A DNA stretch of 64,000 nt from Oikopleura dioica (lineage: Eukaryota > Chordata > Appendicularia > Copelata > Oikopleuridae): contig OU015570.1 of assembly GCA_907165135.1 (NCBI GenBank), forward strand, positions 310,001-374,000. Direction: 5' to 3'. The notes beneath the pieces are model-generated. The model was not told where the DNA came from and searched no databases. It saw only the letters and a program-made list of their open reading frames with translations. A program made the translations under genes and the position numbers. Below are positions 62,096 to 64,000 of the stretch, in pieces (the stretch's first letter is position 1; each line of letters opens with the position of its first letter).

Positions 62096-64000
62096 GATCT
62101 GAATCAGAGTTCTAATAGTTTCTGTCAGCTAACAATAATGGATGTCTTTAACAGCTGTAAATTTCATCATTTTAGCTATGTTTCTTCAAAAGAAGAGCTT
62201 TTAGCAAAACTGTATAGAAAAGAACTGTAACAGTAAAAATTTAGTTCACTTTCCGTAAAAACTTGCGTTTTTCGGAATCCGTTTTTCGATGCTGGAATTG
62301 ATGTTAAAACGGTATTTGAGAATATCCTTTTTTTTTAAAGCTCATCGATCATGATATCGCTTTTTTTTTAAATGAGCTTATTGAATTGACCTTACAGTTA
62401 ATCAGTGTTTAACTACAGAATGATAAGTGGAATCCTTAATGGTTAAGTTTTTCTGTAATCGGACTCAAGTTTTTTTTTTATGAATCAGTCTTTCATGAGA
62501 GTCCATGATTCTTTTGTCCATATTTTCTGATTTTCATGAGATTTTTGATAAAGAGAGACGTCCGCTAAATATTTTCTACTTTAAATCGTTTCAATTCGAG
62601 AAATGGAGGTTTTTGCTCTCCAATGGGGCTTGTTTTTTTTTCAAAGAGGAAGAAAAAGGGTATGAATGAAAGAACTATTTAAATGAATATTTATCTTATG
62701 GGTACGGCTATCGATTTTGAGAGTGGCTTATTCTGATTGTTGAAAATACTTTGTTTTTTCCTGAATTCAAGGGGCTTCCGTGAGTTTTTTGGTGAAATGA
62801 GTCTCGTACGGACCAAAATTTAGGAGAAATCTGTATTAAGGCTATTTTTTATTAAATCGAATGATCTAAGGGAGTCGTTTGAATCAAAAGGGGGTCGTAG
62901 ATCCTTAACACAAAAATTTTAATTATTGAACATGACTTTCATCAATGGGTATTCAGATAGATTCTGAGAAATAAAGATCAAGTTTAGCCAATCGATGTTA
63001 GTAACCTTAATATTTGGCCGATTTGCCCGTTTTATTGAAGCCCGTGATCTGCGCTAGAATTGACCCTCCCAGAGTTATTCGAGCGTTTCGGTGGTGTTCT
63101 TCACTACTGTTCGCTCCAAATTATTTTATTGGCCGTAAAATTTTGAACTTCTCCTTCGCCGCCTTGACCTCTTTATTTTTATGGTTTCTGCCTGAGCGCT
63201 TTAACCGAATTCTGAATTTCAGAATTTCTCATTTTGAAAAATCGGTCAAAAAGGCTGTGAAAATGGTTTTTTCCAAATCTAGAGGTTAAAAGAAGGAAAG
63301 CAAAGAAAGAAAAAGATGGAAGACAAATTTTTGAAAACATCTAAAGTAAGTCGGGAGCAATTCTTTTTCAGCGCATTTTCGGACTAAGTACAATTTAAGG
63401 GTATGCATTTCTTTTAAATTTTCGGATTCGCCGTTTTTCCGAAAATGAAATATTCACAAATCAAAGATTACAAAGGATCTTTATCCAACTTTCAGTTGCA
63501 TTTAAACGAAAGTGGGCAACTCTAAAATGGTGAATAAGAAATTCATTCAATAATTTCGGGGCTCAAATTTCTTTACTCAAATGTTACTAGAAACGCAAGA
63601 GTCCTATTTTAAAATCGACTGAACCTAAAGGGTAATGCGCTCTGAATTCAAGTGAGCCTTTTTTCTTTAAGGATATCACAAAACAATTTTCAATTGAACT
63701 AGTAATCTCAATTCGAGCCGTTATTTCAAAAATTCTTTATCTCAAATATGAACAGAGGACAAGCACAACTCAAAAGCATTGTTGCATCACAAATTCTCCG
63801 TATCACGTGACCTTCACGAATATCATTTTAGATAATCAACATTGCTTGAATATCCCTTTAAAATGAAATGAACAGAAATTCTTCCTTTTTCTCTACTTTT
63901 GATTCATTTTTTTCTAAATGCGAATTTTTCTTGGCTTGATTCGGGTGGGTCAAAAGTTATTTACCATTGTAAATTTGGCTACTTGAGAAAATTTACATAG
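62096..64000. other. no gene recognised
   Basis: AT-rich, with T-rich runs near 62,330-62,480. An open plus frame at 63,014-63,289 has no ATG, and its hydrophobic content is not supported by any motif. I see no inverted-repeat element with clear ends. Confidence 0.45.

Noticed and set aside
63014-63289. 91-codon plus frame with hydrophobic stretch
   Set aside because: No ATG, no recognisable motif and AT-rich codon content typical of non-coding sequence.

Overview
The window is AT-rich animal nuclear DNA made almost entirely of transposable elements. It has GT-AG introns, Ty3/gypsy LTR retroelements (two families carrying env-like genes), Penelope-like elements with GIY-YIG nucleases, tRNA-like Pol III sequences and many short terminal-inverted-repeat (TIR) elements. 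There is no bacterial-style gene packing. The phylum cannot be fixed from sequence alone; env-bearing gypsy elements of this general layout are known from appendicularians and other invertebrates, but that is only a suggestion.

Layout. (1) 0.9-11.0 kb: an old minus-strand env-bearing gypsy element (A). It is split at its pol/env junction by a second minus-strand gypsy element (B, 2.43-7.86 kb, 5' truncated), and both hold smaller TIR elements. (2) 11.0-13.4 kb: non-coding repeats. (3) 13,427-24,553: nearly complete plus-strand gypsy element C with gag, pol, a ~1,000-codon env and an extra 172-codon ORF between near-identical 234-bp LTRs. (4) 24.7-35.3 kb: two exons (25,939-26,124 and 34,999 onward) of a host gene resembling soluble adenylyl cyclase (ADCY10 type), separated by an 8.9-kb intron holding Penelope-like element PLE-1 and several short elements. 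(5) 35,567-42,851: gypsy element D with 478-bp LTRs and an intact third ORF homologous to one in element B. (6) 43.1-48.2 kb: a nest in which a TTAA-type palindromic element was hit by a smaller TTAA element, by PLE-2 (itself hit by two short elements) and by an 8-bp-TSD element. (7) 48.2-51.2 kb: arrays of short near-palindromic words. (8) 51,253-57,245: element E, sister of C, cut off early in env. (9) 57.2-64 kb: more short elements, a TGACCT array, a tRNA-like SINE, an unidentified 207-codon ORF and a 185-codon tandem RING-H2 gene.

The retroelement genes follow standard logic: Gag packages RNA; protease, RT/RNase H and integrase copy and insert it; the env-like gene of A and C could supply a membrane glycoprotein. 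All pol genes are broken by stops, frameshifts or insertions, while the third ORF of D and the 172-codon ORF of C remain open. The most interesting signals are (a) the conserved non-env third ORF in B and D, (b) about fifteen different TIR or foldback elements that share one architecture, a cluster of a family-specific 8-20 bp word, including a 10-bp-periodic TGACCT (DR4-like) array, and (c) a pseudoknot-capable structure plus hammerhead-like cores at Penelope-like element ends. All calls rest on reading the sequence; no database search was run.
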